NCBI RefSeq assembly: GCF_020627745.1
Contig: NZ_JAHDGE010000020.1
Coordinates: 1 to 54,543 of the forward strand
Length of the DNA stretch: 54,543 bases
Reading direction: 5' to 3'
From: Pseudooctadecabacter sp.
Lineage (GTDB): Bacteria; Pseudomonadota; Alphaproteobacteria; Rhodobacterales; Rhodobacteraceae
Made by a program: the position numbers and the translations under genes. Shown piece by piece: positions 18,429 to 27,987 of the stretch. Position 1 is the first letter of the stretch; each line of letters starts with the position of its first letter. Under the pieces are notes generated by a model. That model did no database searches. It was not told the origin of the DNA and saw only the letters and a program-made list of their open reading frames with translations.

Positions 18429-19043
18429 TCAGTCCAAACCGCCTAATTTCTGGGCAAGTGACGCAATTTCATCAACGCCTTTGCTATGTCGTAGGACACT
18501 GAACACAAACGGCAATTCCCCGCGCATCCGTTTGGCATCGCGTTCCATCACGCCCAGATCGGCCCCCACATGGGGCGCAAGGTCGGTTTTGTTGATGATC
18601 AAAATGTCCGATTTGGTAATGGCAGGCCCGCCTTTGCGGGGGATTTCCTCGCCCGCTGCCACGTCAATCACATAAAGGGTAATATCCGCGAGTTCCGGCG
18701 AAAAGGTCGCCGATAGGTTGTCCCCGCCGCTTTCGATCAGGATGACATCAAGGTCCGGATGGCGCGCACGCATCTCGGCCACGGCGGCCAGATTGATCGA
18801 CGCATCTTCGCGGATCGCAGTGTGCGGACAGCCCCCCGTTTCCACCCCGATGATACGATCAGAGGGCAGCACCTGCTGGCGCACCAGTTCTTCCGCGTCT
18901 TCTTGGGTGTAGATGTCGTTGGTGATCACGCCGACGGAAAAGGCATCCGCCCAATGCCGCGCCAGCTGCGCCGTCAGTGTGGTCTTGCCCGCACCGACGG
19001 GGCCGCCAATGCCGATCCGAAGGGGGCCGTTTGGTTTTGTCAT
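18429..19043 (-). CDS. ureG: urease accessory GTPase UreG
   Basis: A 204-residue cytoplasmic GTPase that drives nickel insertion into urease. The P-loop GGPVGAGKT is at residues 13-21, the metal-binding CPH motif is in [15 protein letters not shown], and the guanine-specificity NKTD is in [14 protein letters not shown]. Full length for the family. The start overlaps the ureF stop by four bases (ATGA). It is the last gene of ureDABCEFG. Confidence 0.97.
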   Translation of the reverse strand: MTKPNGPLRIGIGGPVGAGKTTLTAQLARHWADAFSVGVITNDIYTQEDAEELVRQQVLPSDRIIGVETGGCPHTAIREDASINLAAVAEMRARHPDLDVILIESGGDNLSATFSPELADITLYVIDVAAGEEIPRKGGPAITKSDILIINKTDLAPHVGADLGVMERDAKRMRGELPFVFSVLRHSKGVDEIASLAQKLGGLD

Positions 19044-19675
19044 GTGCGAAATACTCTCGACGTCAGGGTTTCATGGCGCATCGCGGCGATATCGCTGAGA
19101 AAAGCGGTTGCGGACAGGTCCGACAGATCACCGCCTTCAGTGTCACGGGCGATCTGTTGGCAATCGGCCGCCAGTGCCGCGATGATGGTCTGCCCGTCGG
19201 TCTGGCCAATGGGGATCAACCGCTGCCCAACCGATACCAGCGAGGTTACAAACGCCTGTAAGAACATCGCCGTCGTCACAGGAAGGGGCAGACCCACCAG
19301 TGCCGCCGCCCGCCCCACGGCCACGGGATAGGCCAGATTGCTCAGGTCATGTCCTGTCAAAGATGCGGTGATGTCCGCAAAGGCGCGGCCCAGCAAATCA
19401 GCCTCCATCAGGCGTTCCTTGGACGACGCAAATGCGCGCAAATGGGCGTCAATCGGCGCGGCGTCTGGCCCATGATAGGCTGCGGCCAAAAACAGCGCAT
19501 CATTAAGCCCTGCCCCGTGGTGCAAGACATCCTCGATCCACGTCTGCAACGAAGCCGCATCGGTCACATCGCCGTCCGCAATCGCCTGTTCCAGCCCGTG
19601 CGAATAGGCAAAAGCCCCCACCGGATAGGCCGGTGAAAACCACTGGGCGAGGGTCAGAACCGGATCAATGGCCAT
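19040..19675 (-). CDS. ureF: urease accessory protein UreF
   Basis: A 211-residue helical chaperone that with UreD and UreG forms the nickel-loading complex on apo-urease. The motif [19 protein letters not shown] near the N-terminus is diagnostic. I start it at 19675 ([13 protein letters not shown]), which has GGGGGCG just upstream and overlaps the ureE end by 11 bases; starts at 19711 or 19705 would lengthen the overlap without adding conserved sequence. Overlaps ureG downstream. Confidence 0.95.
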   Translation of the reverse strand: MAIDPVLTLAQWFSPAYPVGAFAYSHGLEQAIADGDVTDAASLQTWIEDVLHHGAGLNDALFLAAAYHGPDAAPIDAHLRAFASSKERLMEADLLGRAFADITASLTGHDLSNLAYPVAVGRAAALVGLPLPVTTAMFLQAFVTSLVSVGQRLIPIGQTDGQTIIAALAADCQQIARDTEGGDLSDLSATAFLSDIAAMRHETLTSRVFRT

Positions 19676-20141
19676 GATCGCCCCCATGGCTGGCCCCGTG
19701 ATCATGGCCATGGGTGCGCCCGTGCCCGTAGGCCCCGCCCTCCGGCGTGAATGGCATGGTCACATCCTCCACCTGCGCGCCCAGCTTGCCCAACATATCG
19801 CGCATGACTTTGTTGGTCTGGATCAACAGATGATCCGCTTCGATCTGGCAGGGCGTGTGCCGGTTGCCGATGTGCCAAGCCAGCCGCACCAGATCACCGG
19901 TGACCTTCATCAACGCCTCATCGGCGGCTTGGATTTCAACGAACGTCCCGTCTGTGGTCCGCAAGGCGTCCCCGTGATCCAACGACGTGGTATGGGCAAA
20001 ATCCACCAGCACCGACAAACCACCCACGGTTTGCACCACTTTGCGCCGCAAAAACCTTTCATCATAGGTCATCACGCAGACATCCACGGGGTCCGCCCAC
20101 GCGCCTTGATGCGCGTGATCTTGTGCCGTCATATCCGCCAT
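19665..20141 (-). CDS. ureE: urease nickel metallochaperone UreE
   Basis: A 158-residue nickel carrier. The central DERFLRRKVVQTV and WHIGNRHTPCQIE blocks are typical, the latter holding the conserved dimer-interface metal histidine. The C-terminus is a histidine/glycine tail ([20 protein letters not shown]) that would bind extra nickel. The ATG overlaps the ureC TGA by one base. Confidence 0.96.
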   Translation of the reverse strand: MADMTAQDHAHQGAWADPVDVCVMTYDERFLRRKVVQTVGGLSVLVDFAHTTSLDHGDALRTTDGTFVEIQAADEALMKVTGDLVRLAWHIGNRHTPCQIEADHLLIQTNKVMRDMLGKLGAQVEDVTMPFTPEGGAYGHGRTHGHDHGASHGGDHGH

Positions 20142-21850
20142 CAGAACAGGAAATACCGCTGTGCCATGGGCAGGACCTCAGCCGGTTGGCAGGTCAACAG
20201 CTCCCCGTCCGCACGGACCTCATAGGTTTCAGGGTTCACCTCAACCACCGGCAACGCATCGTTCAGGATCAGATCCTTTTTGCCGATGTTGCGTGTGTTT
20301 TCCACCGCGATGGTCTGCTTGGACAGCCCAAGCCTGTCGCGCAGACCGGCATCCTGCGCAGCCCCCGAAATGAAGCTGACAGAGGTCTGCGGCAAAGCCC
20401 CGCCCATCGCGCCGAACATGGAACGCGTGTAAACCGGCTGCGGTGTGGGGATCGACGCATTGGGATCACCCATCTGCGCCACCACAATCGTGCCCGCCAT
20501 CAAAACCAGTTCAGGCTTCACCCCAAACATCGCCGTATCCCAAAGGACCAGATCGGCGCGCTTGCCTTCCTCGATCGACCCGATGTGCTTGGAAATACCA
20601 TGGGCAATCGCCGGATTGATCGTGTATTTGGCGATGTAGCGGCGCACCCGCATGTTGTCGTTGTCGCCGGTCTCCTCCGCCAGCCGCCCGCGTTGTTTCT
20701 TCATCTTGTCGGCGGTCTGCCACGTGCGGATCAACACCTCACCCACACGGCCCATGGCCTGACTGTCGGACGCGATAATGGAAAACGCCCCCATGTCGTG
20801 CAGGATATCTTCGGCGGCAATCGTCTCACGGCGGATACGGCTTTCGGCAAAGGCCACATCCTCGGGAATAGATTTATCGAGGTGGTGACACACCATCAGC
20901 ATATCCAGATGTTCCTCCAACGTGTTGACCGTGAAGGGCCGCGTGGGGTTGGTGGAACTGGGCAGCACATTGGCATCGCCGCAAATCTTGATGATATCCG
21001 GCGCGTGGCCGCCCCCCGCCCCTTCGGTGTGGAAGGCATGGATCGTGCGGCCCTTGATGGCAGCCACCGTGTTTTCCACAAAGCCGCTTTCGTTCAGCGT
21101 GTCGGTGTGGATCATCACCTGCACATCCATGTCGTCCGCCACGGACAAACAGCAATCAATGGCACCGGGCGTGGTGCCCCAATCCTCATGCAGTTTCAGG
21201 CTGCACGCACCGGCATTGACCATTTCCACAAGCGCCGCCGGCTGGGAGGCATTGCCCTTACCCGACAGGCCGATGTTCATGGGGATGCCGTCAAAGCTTT
21301 GCAACATGCGGCCAATATGCCAAGGCCCCGGCGTGCAGGTGGTGGCAAGCGTTCCGTGCGCGGGCCCTGTGCCGCCGCCGAAACAGGTGGTCACGCCGGA
21401 ATGGAGGCTGTCCTCCATCTGTTGCGGGCAAATGAAATGGATATGGCTGTCCATGCCGCCCGCAGTCAGGATGCGGCCCTCACCGGCGATGGCCTCCGTG
21501 CCGGGGCCGACGATGATGTCGACACCGTCCTGCGTGTCGGGATTGCCCGCCTTGCCGATCTTGTGAATCAGCCCGTCGCGCAGCCCCACGTCGGCTTTGT
21601 AGATGCCTGTGTGGTCCACGATCAGCGCATTGGTGATGACCGTATCAACGGCCCCCTCGGCGCGGGTGGTCTGTGCCTGCCCCATACCGTCGCGAATAAC
21701 CTTTCCGCCGCCAAACTTGACCTCTTCCCCGTAGGTCGTGAGGTCACGTTCGACCTCAATAATCAAATCCGTATCCGCCAGACGCACCTTGTCGCCCGTC
21801 GTCGGGCCAAACATCGCTGCGTAATCGTGCCGTGAAATCCGTGTCGCCAT
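20141..21850 (-). CDS. ureC: urease subunit alpha UreC
   Basis: The 569-residue catalytic subunit, which hydrolyses urea to ammonia and carbamate at a binuclear nickel site. Visible active-site elements are the nickel-binding HIHFICPQQ, the carbamylated lysine in [12 protein letters not shown], the [10 protein letters not shown] histidine and the catalytic flap [20 protein letters not shown]. The C-terminus [10 protein letters not shown] is the usual one. Length matches other UreC proteins. It is separated from ureB by one base. Confidence 0.99.
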   Translation of the reverse strand: MATRISRHDYAAMFGPTTGDKVRLADTDLIIEVERDLTTYGEEVKFGGGKVIRDGMGQAQTTRAEGAVDTVITNALIVDHTGIYKADVGLRDGLIHKIGKAGNPDTQDGVDIIVGPGTEAIAGEGRILTAGGMDSHIHFICPQQMEDSLHSGVTTCFGGGTGPAHGTLATTCTPGPWHIGRMLQSFDGIPMNIGLSGKGNASQPAALVEMVNAGACSLKLHEDWGTTPGAIDCCLSVADDMDVQVMIHTDTLNESGFVENTVAAIKGRTIHAFHTEGAGGGHAPDIIKICGDANVLPSSTNPTRPFTVNTLEEHLDMLMVCHHLDKSIPEDVAFAESRIRRETIAAEDILHDMGAFSIIASDSQAMGRVGEVLIRTWQTADKMKKQRGRLAEETGDNDNMRVRRYIAKYTINPAIAHGISKHIGSIEEGKRADLVLWDTAMFGVKPELVLMAGTIVVAQMGDPNASIPTPQPVYTRSMFGAMGGALPQTSVSFISGAAQDAGLRDRLGLSKQTIAVENTRNIGKKDLILNDALPVVEVNPETYEVRADGELLTCQPAEVLPMAQRYFLF

Positions 21851-21851
21851 C

Positions 21852-22157
21852 CTACAAATCCCCCATCACGGCCTGATTGAACCCGAAAATACGCCGCGCG
21901 CCGCCAATGGCGATCAGCTGCACCTCGCGCCGCTGGCCGGGTTCAAACCGCACGGCGGTTCCGGCGGCAATATCCAGACGCATCCCGCGCGCGGCATCGC
22001 GGTCAAAGTCCAGCGCGCCATTGGCCTCGGCAAAGTGGTAATGCGATCCGACCTGAACCGGTCTGTCGCCCGTATTGGCCACCATTAAGGTTAACGCCTC
22101 GCGCCCGTCGTTGAGCACCAAATCGCCCGCTGCGGGCATCACTTCTCCGGGGATCAT
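21852..22157 (-). CDS. ureB: urease subunit beta UreB
   Basis: The 101-residue beta subunit. It starts [18 protein letters not shown] and contains [18 protein letters not shown] and [17 protein letters not shown], all canonical. AGGAGGG precedes the ATG. A 43-base gap to ureA holds a copy of the short dispersed motif. It is a separate subunit here, as in most bacteria, not fused to UreA. Confidence 0.98.
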   Translation of the reverse strand: MIPGEVMPAAGDLVLNDGREALTLMVANTGDRPVQVGSHYHFAEANGALDFDRDAARGMRLDIAAGTAVRFEPGQRREVQLIAIGGARRIFGFNQAVMGDL

Positions 22158-22170
22158 TGCGCACCCTCCT

Positions 22171-22196
22171 GTTTCGTTTTGCCAAAAATACTCAAA
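22171..22196 (-). repeat. short dispersed motif, third and most diverged copy
   Basis: Minus-strand GAGTATTTTTGGCAAAACGA lies in the ureA-ureB gap just before the ureB ribosome-binding site. It shares the GTATTT core and A-rich tail with the copies at 5447 and 12787. Sequences of this type (G-A/G-GTATTT...) recur near gene boundaries in Rhodobacterales, to my recollection. Confidence 0.3.
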
Positions 22197-22200
22197 TCCA

Positions 22201-22503
22201 TCACCGGATCGGATTGTGGACGGTCACCAGCTTGGTGCCATCTGGAAAGGTCGCTTCGACTTGCACGTCATGGATCATCTCCGGCACACCTTCCATGCAT
22301 TGGTCACGGGTGATGACATGTGCACCGGCCTCCATCATATCGGCCACGGACCGGCCATCGCGGGCCCCTTCGACAACCGCGTCGGTGATCAGGGCAATCG
22401 CCTCGGGGTGGTTCAATTTCACACCACGGGCCAGCCGTTTGCGGGCCACCTCTGCCGCCATTGAGATCAGCAATTTATCTTTCTCTCGGGGGGTCAACTG
22501 CAT
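22201..22503 (-). CDS. ureA: urease subunit gamma UreA
   Basis: The 100-residue gamma subunit, starting [20 protein letters not shown] and ending TVHNPIR as usual. The block [18 protein letters not shown] is diagnostic. It begins one base after the ureD stop and precedes ureB. Confidence 0.98.
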   Translation of the reverse strand: MQLTPREKDKLLISMAAEVARKRLARGVKLNHPEAIALITDAVVEGARDGRSVADMMEAGAHVITRDQCMEGVPEMIHDVQVEATFPDGTKLVTVHNPIR

Positions 22504-22504
22504 T

Positions 22505-23338
22505 TCAAATCCTCCAGACGCGGGGCAGTGGGTCCGTGCTGAGCCGTTCCAGCACGGGGATCAGGGTTTTACGCAACAAAAAGCTGTCAGCGGCCAGCAC
22601 CCGCACATGCAGCAGATCGCGCGACATCAGGCTGGCGCCCGCCGTGGACGGAAGCAAGGCGCGAATATCGCCCAGCACGGCCTGCGCATCGGGCGCAAGA
22701 TAAAGAACCGACGCCAGCGCCACAGCCCCGCCCGCACGGCGCTCCATCTGGCTGGACACATCGCCGGATAAACGGACCGCATCGCAGAACAGCGGAATGC
22801 CGTCCTGATACAAGGTGACCCGATCGTCAAAAAGTGCCTGTTGCAGAACCTCCCCCGCCGAATGGCGTCCGAACACCACCGGCTCGACAAACAAAAGCCG
22901 ACCGGAGGGGGCCACATCGACGGTCATGCGCCGCGAAAACGCCGCGCCGTCAAACAGGATTGTTTCTTGCGGAAGCCAGGACAGGCGCGCCTCAGCGGCC
23001 ACCGAAAGGCGGGTCGTCACCTGCCCCGGCTGTGCCGACCCCGCGCGGTAGGCCCGTTCCGCAGCCTGGGTGGTTACGGTCAGGTCCGTCCCGTCCCCCG
23101 CGCTGAATTCTCCGTCAAACCGGTCCCCACTGGTCACGCCGCCTGCGGTGTTGACCGTGACAGCCTGAAGGGCGCGCCCTTCATGTCGGGGAAAGACCGC
23201 CTTGAACGATCCGGCCTGATGCAACCCGTCGATCACAGAGACCCCGCCGCGCAATTTGGCAGACGCCCGAACCACGCCGCGCGCACGCGGCGGGTCGTGC
23301 ACCGCGGCTGTCGGGCCAAGATCGGGGGAATGCAACAT
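22505..23338 (-). CDS. ureD: urease accessory protein UreD
   Basis: A 277-residue chaperone (UreH/UreD) that binds apo-urease and channels nickel from UreG/UreF. Typical motifs are [24 protein letters not shown] and [14 protein letters not shown]. First gene of the operon; about 185 bases separate it from the response-regulator gene upstream, and this gap must hold the operon promoter. No strong Shine-Dalgarno is visible before the ATG. Confidence 0.96.
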   Translation of the reverse strand: MLHSPDLGPTAAVHDPPRARGVVRASAKLRGGVSVIDGLHQAGSFKAVFPRHEGRALQAVTVNTAGGVTSGDRFDGEFSAGDGTDLTVTTQAAERAYRAGSAQPGQVTTRLSVAAEARLSWLPQETILFDGAAFSRRMTVDVAPSGRLLFVEPVVFGRHSAGEVLQQALFDDRVTLYQDGIPLFCDAVRLSGDVSSQMERRAGGAVALASVLYLAPDAQAVLGDIRALLPSTAGASLMSRDLLHVRVLAADSFLLRKTLIPVLERLSTDPLPRVWRI

Positions 23339-23376
23339 AGGGCAATGGTCTCATCAGTGGCCTAGGGTGTAGCGTG

Positions 23377-23390
23377 GACCCGCACGGGTC
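23377..23390. promoter_or_regulatory. GACCCG-CA-CGGGTC palindrome upstream of ureD
   Basis: A perfect 6-base inverted repeat with a two-base centre lies 39 bases upstream of the ureD start. With flanking GTGG and CCAC it can extend into a longer hairpin with a small bulge. It could be an operator or a leader hairpin for the urease operon. It does not match the NtrC consensus. Confidence 0.3.
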
Positions 23391-23474
23391 GCCACGATAC
23401 AGACTGCCCCAATGGGTCCATCCGGTAAAGCCATGATGGCCAGACGCTTGCGTCGCGCAAAATCAAGTCGGTAT

Positions 23475-23489
23475 GCCCGAAAAACGGGC
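23475..23489 (-). terminator. small hairpin after the response-regulator gene
   Basis: On the minus strand GCCCG-TTTTT-CGGGC forms a five-base stem 35 bases past the regulator stop. There is no T-run after it, so termination would be weak; it may only mark the end of the kinase-regulator transcript. Confidence 0.3.
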
Positions 23490-23523
23490 GGTTTCTGGAC
23501 GCGTATTTGCCGCGACGGCGATG

Positions 23524-23907
23524 TCAGGATCCGGTGCGCCGTTCGGCCTTGAACGCAACCATCGCTGCCAAATGGTCTGTCAGGTCGGACAGAGCGAAAG
23601 GTTTGTCGAGAAAGGAAAACCCTTCGGCCCGCAAATCACGTCCCGCACCGCTGTTGCCGGATGCGAAAATGACCGTCGTGCCGCCTTTGGCCAGCCTGCG
23701 TCCAAGGTCCAGACTGGTCTGACCGCCGTCGACGTTGATGTCCAGAAGCGCAAAATCGAAGGTATGTTTTTCTACCAGCTTCTGCGCGCTGGCCAGTCTG
23801 TAGGCGATATCTACGCGCGAAAACCCCAAATCTTCGAGGTGATCACCCGTGTCCATCGCTATCAAAGGTTCGTCTTCAAGATAAAGTATCGTACTGTTTT
23901 CAAACAA
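23524..23907 (-). CDS. single-domain response regulator (receiver only)
   Basis: A 127-residue stand-alone receiver domain. Phosphoacceptor Asp is in FALLDINVDGGQ, the acidic pair is in YLEDEPLIAMD, the switch Ser/Thr is in TTVIFASGN and the lysine is in FLDKPF. It has no output domain, so it must act by protein contact or phosphotransfer. Its EDEPLIAMD...LEDLG pattern is the type usually paired with HWE kinases and closely resembles the receiver fused to the bacteriophytochrome at 45124-47703. It starts three bases after the kinase stop and is surely cotranscribed. Confidence 0.93.
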   Translation of the reverse strand: MFENSTILYLEDEPLIAMDTGDHLEDLGFSRVDIAYRLASAQKLVEKHTFDFALLDINVDGGQTSLDLGRRLAKGGTTVIFASGNSGAGRDLRAEGFSFLDKPFALSDLTDHLAAMVAFKAERRTGS

Positions 23908-23910
23908 TTT

Positions 23911-26900
23911 TTAGTCCTGCGTCGCGACAGATATTGCCTCATAATCCATTTCCATAACGACTTTGAGGCCCGAAGGTTCCCAAGAATTGTTAACTTTTCC
24001 TTCAAGATTTCCCTCAATGGTTAATCCGACCAGACGCGTGCCGAATCCGGATTGGGTGGGGGGCGTCACTTCCGGCCCGCCGGTTTCCTTCCACTCGATG
24101 ACCAGACGATCGCTGCGGGCGTCCGCAATACGGGTCCACGAAATGTCCACATGCCCGTCCGGTTCGGACAGCGCGCCATATTTCGCAGCGTTGGTCGCAA
24201 GTTCGTGGATCGCCATACCGATGGACAACGTCGCTTCGGAACTGACGCGCACCGGCGGGCCCGACAATGTCACACGGTCCTCGCCGTAAACATCGACCGT
24301 CTCAAGCCGGAACAACTGGCCTATCGGTGCGGACGACCATGCCTCAGCCGTCAACAAGGAATGGGTCTGCGACAGCCCCTGTATGCGTTTGTTCAGTGTC
24401 TCAAAGACTGACCGGTCCGTCGTTGCGTCCCGTGCCGCGCGATTGACCAGCGCTTTGACGTTGGACAACATATTTTTCACACGGTGTTCAAGCTCGTGCA
24501 TGATATCGCGCAGGGTGTCGGATGTGCGGACCTGATCCGTGATATCCCGTACCGTCACGGACACCGCCGCAATCTCGTCGTTTACTCTGAACGGCACCCA
24601 ATCGCTTTCCCATTCATGGATGGTCTCTGGGTCGTTGATGGTATGCCCCGTCACCCTTTCGCCGGTGATCGCCTCACCGGTCTGGACGACCTTGCGGACG
24701 ATGTCTTCGGTCTGGTCCGCCACATTGGGAATGACCTGCCGGATCGTTTTGCCCACGTGCCCTTCAAGGGGCACACCGTTGATATCGGCCAGCTTCTGGT
24801 TCAGCCGCGCATACTTCATATCCGGCGTGATCAGCCCCATCGCCAGCGGGCTGTTGGCATAGATCTGGTTGACCTCATGGCTTTGTTCTTCGGCCGCAGC
24901 CCGCGCTTCGACGGCCTCGTCAATCGCCTCGCGCAGGGGGGTGATATCCTGAAACGTAAACACCACGCCGCGTTGTTTCTGACCATCCGGAGAGAATGGC
25001 ATGATCCGAACACGGTAAATGACGGTGCCGTCATCGCTGCGAAATTCTTCCTGAAGTTCCTTTTGTGTGGATATGGACTGGTCGCACAGCGCCAGCAGAC
25101 GTTTTTGATCTATGCGCGCGCTCAAATCCTTGAGGGGCCGGCCAAGATCGGCCTCTGAAAAACTGAAAATCTGGTCGGTTTCCGGGGTATACCGCAGAAG
25201 CGTCAGATTGGACGTCAGGAATACGGTCGGCACCCGTGTGCTGACCACAAAGTTGTCCAGATCAATATTGACCTGATTGAGTTCGCGCAGCTTTTCCTGC
25301 AGCTCGTCATTGATCGTCGTCAATTCTTCGTTGGCTGACTGCAGTTCCTCGTTCATCGACATCATTTCCTCGTTGGAGCTTTTCAGCTCCTCGTTTGATG
25401 TCTCAAGTTCCTCAACCGTGGTGCGCACGGCCTGCTTGGCCTCGTCCAGTTCGATTTCAAGCTGGCGCAAATAGGTGTCCTGTTTCGACCCCAGTTCGGT
25501 GGTCCCGCCCGGCCGGCTTTCCAGCAGCTTCAGATTGTCGTCTAGAACGTACAGGATGGTTCCGTCATTCAACCGGCGGGTTGAAATGATGACCCGTTCC
25601 TCCTGCCCGTTGATTGACCCCTGAAATTCGAATTCGGACGTGGTGCCGATCTGGGTATTGGATCGCGACACACGGCGGAATGTAGGTTCAAGTTCGGGGG
25701 CGATCACCTCGAACACATTGGTGGTGGTCTTTCCCGGTCGCAACGTCAGATAGCGCGTGGCATTGGGCGACGAATACATCAGCTTGTTGTCGGCATCCGT
25801 GTGAAGATAGGCGGGAATGAAATTGTCCAGAATGACACGTTCGACGTCTGTAAAGGCTTCCTGCCGACCCAATCTTTCCTGTTCGGCCGCCTTGCGCTTC
25901 ATCACGGCACCGGACAACGCCCCAAGGCTCAGCGGTTTGGCCTGCCCCGGACGGCGGCGGAAAATCCGCGCGCGGTTGCTGGTCTCGACGAAATAGCTTG
26001 CCAATGCGCTGGGGTTCTCGCTTGGTCCCAAAAACAGATAACCGCCCCCGCGCAGGGCATAATGGAACACGCGCGACGTCAGTTCCTGAAGCGGCTCCTT
26101 CAGGTAGATCAGCACATTGCGGCAGGACACCAGATCAAGCCGCGAAAAGGGCGGATCCTTGATAAAGCTGTGCCGCGAAAACCGGACCATCTCGCGCAGT
26201 TGCGGGCCGACTTCGTAGCCGTCCTGCGACGGGCGGAAATAGCGCTCAAGAATGCCCTCGGGCATATTCATCGAGATGGATTCGGGGTAGCGCCCCAACC
26301 GCGCCGTGGCCAGCGCCTTGTCATCAATGTCCGTGCCGAAAATCGTCACGTTCATCTGCTTGTTCACGCGGCTGATTTCTTCGGAAATCAGGATCGCGAG
26401 GGTGTAGGCCTCTTCCCCTGTTGAACATCCCGCAACCCAGACCCGCAAATCACCGTGTTCGCTGGTCTCGGACACCAGATCGGGGATCACTTCGGTCTTC
26501 AGCGTTTCGAAATGTTCGGGGTCGCGGAAGAAACTGGTGACATTGATCAGCAGGTCCTGAAACAGGATGTCCGCCTCGTTCTTGGTTTCCACCAGATAGG
26601 ACAGGTAATCGCGGGGGTCCTGAATGTTGAGGACGGACATGCGCACAGCCACACGGCGGCGCATCGTGGCCTCCTTGTACTGGCTGAAATCGTGGCCGGT
26701 CCGGAATTTGACGTGCCGCATGATCCGGTCAAGGAACCCGCCCTCCTTGTCCGAGGATTCGATGGTTCTGGACCGCAAGCTGAAATAATCGCGCACCACG
26801 TCGATCATTTCTGCCGCACCCACCACGACATCCGCGGTGTTTTGCTGGATCACGCTTTGTGGCATCCCGTCGTATTGCGCCTCAAGCGGGGTTTGCACGA

Positions 26901-27360
26901 ACACCAGACCGCCCTGCCCCTTGACCTCGCGCGCGCCGTTGGCCCCGTCGCTTCCTGTTCCGGACAAAACGACGGCGACAGCGTTTTCGCCGTGGGACAC
27001 AGCCAGCGAGGTAAAGAACCGGTCAATCGGGCGGCGCAGCCCGCGCGGGGACGAAAACGCCACCAGTTTCATGACATCGCCGTCCATTTCCAGTTCATGA
27101 CCGGGTGGCATCAAATAAATGTGCCCCCGTTGGATCTGCATCCCGTCGGTGATGCTATGAACAGGCGTGCGCGTCTTGGCCGCAACCAGTTCCGGCATCA
27201 GGCTTTCGTGGTCGGGATCAAGGTGCTGCACCAGAATGATGACCAGATCATGCTGGTTCGGCAGACCTTTCAGAAGGGACTTGAAGGCTTCCAATCCCCC
27301 GGCAGAAGCACCCACGCCCACAACAATTGTGTGATCCTGTTCTGACTTTTTCGCGGACAT
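23911..27360 (-). CDS. CheB-CheR-PAS-HWE multidomain histidine kinase
   Basis: A 1149-residue soluble protein. Residues about 10-195 are a CheB methylesterase domain with Ser19 (GASAGG), His46 (VQHLDPDHE) and the SGTGSDGANGA aspartate all present. About 215-480 is a CheR methyltransferase domain (NVTSFFRDPEHF; SAM motif AGCSTGEEAYTLA). A heptad-rich coiled coil (repeated NEELxSxNEE) lies near 650-720. PAS domains follow, then an HWE kinase from about 955: phosphoacceptor His in ELEHRVKNMLSNV, ATP-site HELATNAAKYGAL and WKETGG (the WxE mark). No membrane helix. Such fusions are known, but their signals are mostly unknown. It is divergent from the LOV gene 57 bases away. Confidence 0.94.
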   Translation of the reverse strand: MSAKKSEQDHTIVVGVGASAGGLEAFKSLLKGLPNQHDLVIILVQHLDPDHESLMPELVAAKTRTPVHSITDGMQIQRGHIYLMPPGHELEMDGDVMKLVAFSSPRGLRRPIDRFFTSLAVSHGENAVAVVLSGTGSDGANGAREVKGQGGLVFVQTPLEAQYDGMPQSVIQQNTADVVVGAAEMIDVVRDYFSLRSRTIESSDKEGGFLDRIMRHVKFRTGHDFSQYKEATMRRRVAVRMSVLNIQDPRDYLSYLVETKNEADILFQDLLINVTSFFRDPEHFETLKTEVIPDLVSETSEHGDLRVWVAGCSTGEEAYTLAILISEEISRVNKQMNVTIFGTDIDDKALATARLGRYPESISMNMPEGILERYFRPSQDGYEVGPQLREMVRFSRHSFIKDPPFSRLDLVSCRNVLIYLKEPLQELTSRVFHYALRGGGYLFLGPSENPSALASYFVETSNRARIFRRRPGQAKPLSLGALSGAVMKRKAAEQERLGRQEAFTDVERVILDNFIPAYLHTDADNKLMYSSPNATRYLTLRPGKTTTNVFEVIAPELEPTFRRVSRSNTQIGTTSEFEFQGSINGQEERVIISTRRLNDGTILYVLDDNLKLLESRPGGTTELGSKQDTYLRQLEIELDEAKQAVRTTVEELETSNEELKSSNEEMMSMNEELQSANEELTTINDELQEKLRELNQVNIDLDNFVVSTRVPTVFLTSNLTLLRYTPETDQIFSFSEADLGRPLKDLSARIDQKRLLALCDQSISTQKELQEEFRSDDGTVIYRVRIMPFSPDGQKQRGVVFTFQDITPLREAIDEAVEARAAAEEQSHEVNQIYANSPLAMGLITPDMKYARLNQKLADINGVPLEGHVGKTIRQVIPNVADQTEDIVRKVVQTGEAITGERVTGHTINDPETIHEWESDWVPFRVNDEIAAVSVTVRDITDQVRTSDTLRDIMHELEHRVKNMLSNVKALVNRAARDATTDRSVFETLNKRIQGLSQTHSLLTAEAWSSAPIGQLFRLETVDVYGEDRVTLSGPPVRVSSEATLSIGMAIHELATNAAKYGALSEPDGHVDISWTRIADARSDRLVIEWKETGGPEVTPPTQSGFGTRLVGLTIEGNLEGKVNNSWEPSGLKVVMEMDYEAISVATQD

Positions 27361-27362
27361 CA

Positions 27363-27409
27363 GTGCAATTTGCTCTTAATTAGGTAAAACGCAGCCATAA
27401 TCATTGCAC
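27363..27409. promoter_or_regulatory. GTGCAAT...ATTGCAC inverted repeat in the kinase/LOV divergent promoter
   Basis: The 57-base gap between the two start codons holds GTGCAAT (27363-27369) and its exact complement ATTGCAC (27403-27409), 33 bases apart and placed almost symmetrically close to both start codons. No good Shine-Dalgarno is visible for either gene. The arms may be two sites for one dimeric regulator or part of overlapping divergent promoters. Confidence 0.4.
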
Positions 27410-27417
27410 GGTTCATC

Positions 27418-27984
27418 ATGACTGACGAGACCAAAGATTATCTAGACAGTATTGAACCGATCCTTGGCCGTGTCCCCTATGCGATCACCCTGTCTGATCT
27501 GACCCTGCCCGATCAGCCCCTCATCTACATGAACAGGCAGTTTTTCGAGATGACAGGCTGTGACGCAAATTACCTTGGCCGGAACTGTCGTTTCCTCCAG
27601 TCGGATTTTGACAACGAAGACAGTCGCGCCGAAATCCGCCGTGCATTAAGCGCGGGAGAGCGGACGCAAGTTGTCTTGCAAAACCGGCGCATGACCGGCG
27701 AGGCATTTTACAACATGCTTTATATTCAATCCCTTGGCCCCGTCGGCCCTGTGTCAAATCTGGCCATGGGGGCGCAGTTCGAATTGGCAGAGACCGAGGC
27801 CCTCACCGTTTTGCGCGATGCGAAAGCGACGAAGATGTGGGGTATACGGACCCGCAGTGTCCTTGATCACGGGCTGCGCATTCGGCTGGAACAGCGGCGA
27901 ACGGTCATGGAATCGACCATCCGTGTTCTGAAATCATGGGATGTGATGCACCGCATCAAGACAGGGACACTGCTGAAGGGTTGA
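27418..27984 (+). CDS. short LOV-domain blue-light photoreceptor
   Basis: A 188-residue cytoplasmic flavin protein. The LOV domain (about 15-125) has the photoactive cysteine, Cys57, in GRNCRFLQ, the flavin-contact Asn89 and Asn99 (VLQNRR...FYNMLYI) and the switch Gln120 (LAMGAQFEL). The VSNLAMGA strand replaces the more common YFVGVQ pattern. After the domain comes a helical tail of about 55 residues (LDHGLRIRLEQRRTVMEST) with no enzymatic or DNA-binding motif, as in the short LOV protein of Rhodobacter sphaeroides. Light should form a cysteinyl-flavin adduct and change dimer contacts of the tail. The neighbouring HWE kinase is the natural candidate partner. Confidence 0.92.
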   Translation: MTDETKDYLDSIEPILGRVPYAITLSDLTLPDQPLIYMNRQFFEMTGCDANYLGRNCRFLQSDFDNEDSRAEIRRALSAGERTQVVLQNRRMTGEAFYNMLYIQSLGPVGPVSNLAMGAQFELAETEALTVLRDAKATKMWGIRTRSVLDHGLRIRLEQRRTVMESTIRVLKSWDVMHRIKTGTLLKG

Positions 27985-27987
27985 TCG

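Noticed and set aside
20123-21835. 570-codon open frame on the + strand, antisense to ureC
   Set aside because: Composition is a shadow of the ureC coding frame in GC-rich DNA; no family resemblance and no ribosome-binding site.
27361-27417. Possible EcfG-type (general stress) promoter upstream of the HWE kinase
   Set aside because: A TGAAC and a CGTT occur on the minus strand but 19 bases apart, not the expected 16-17, and the -35 is imperfect.
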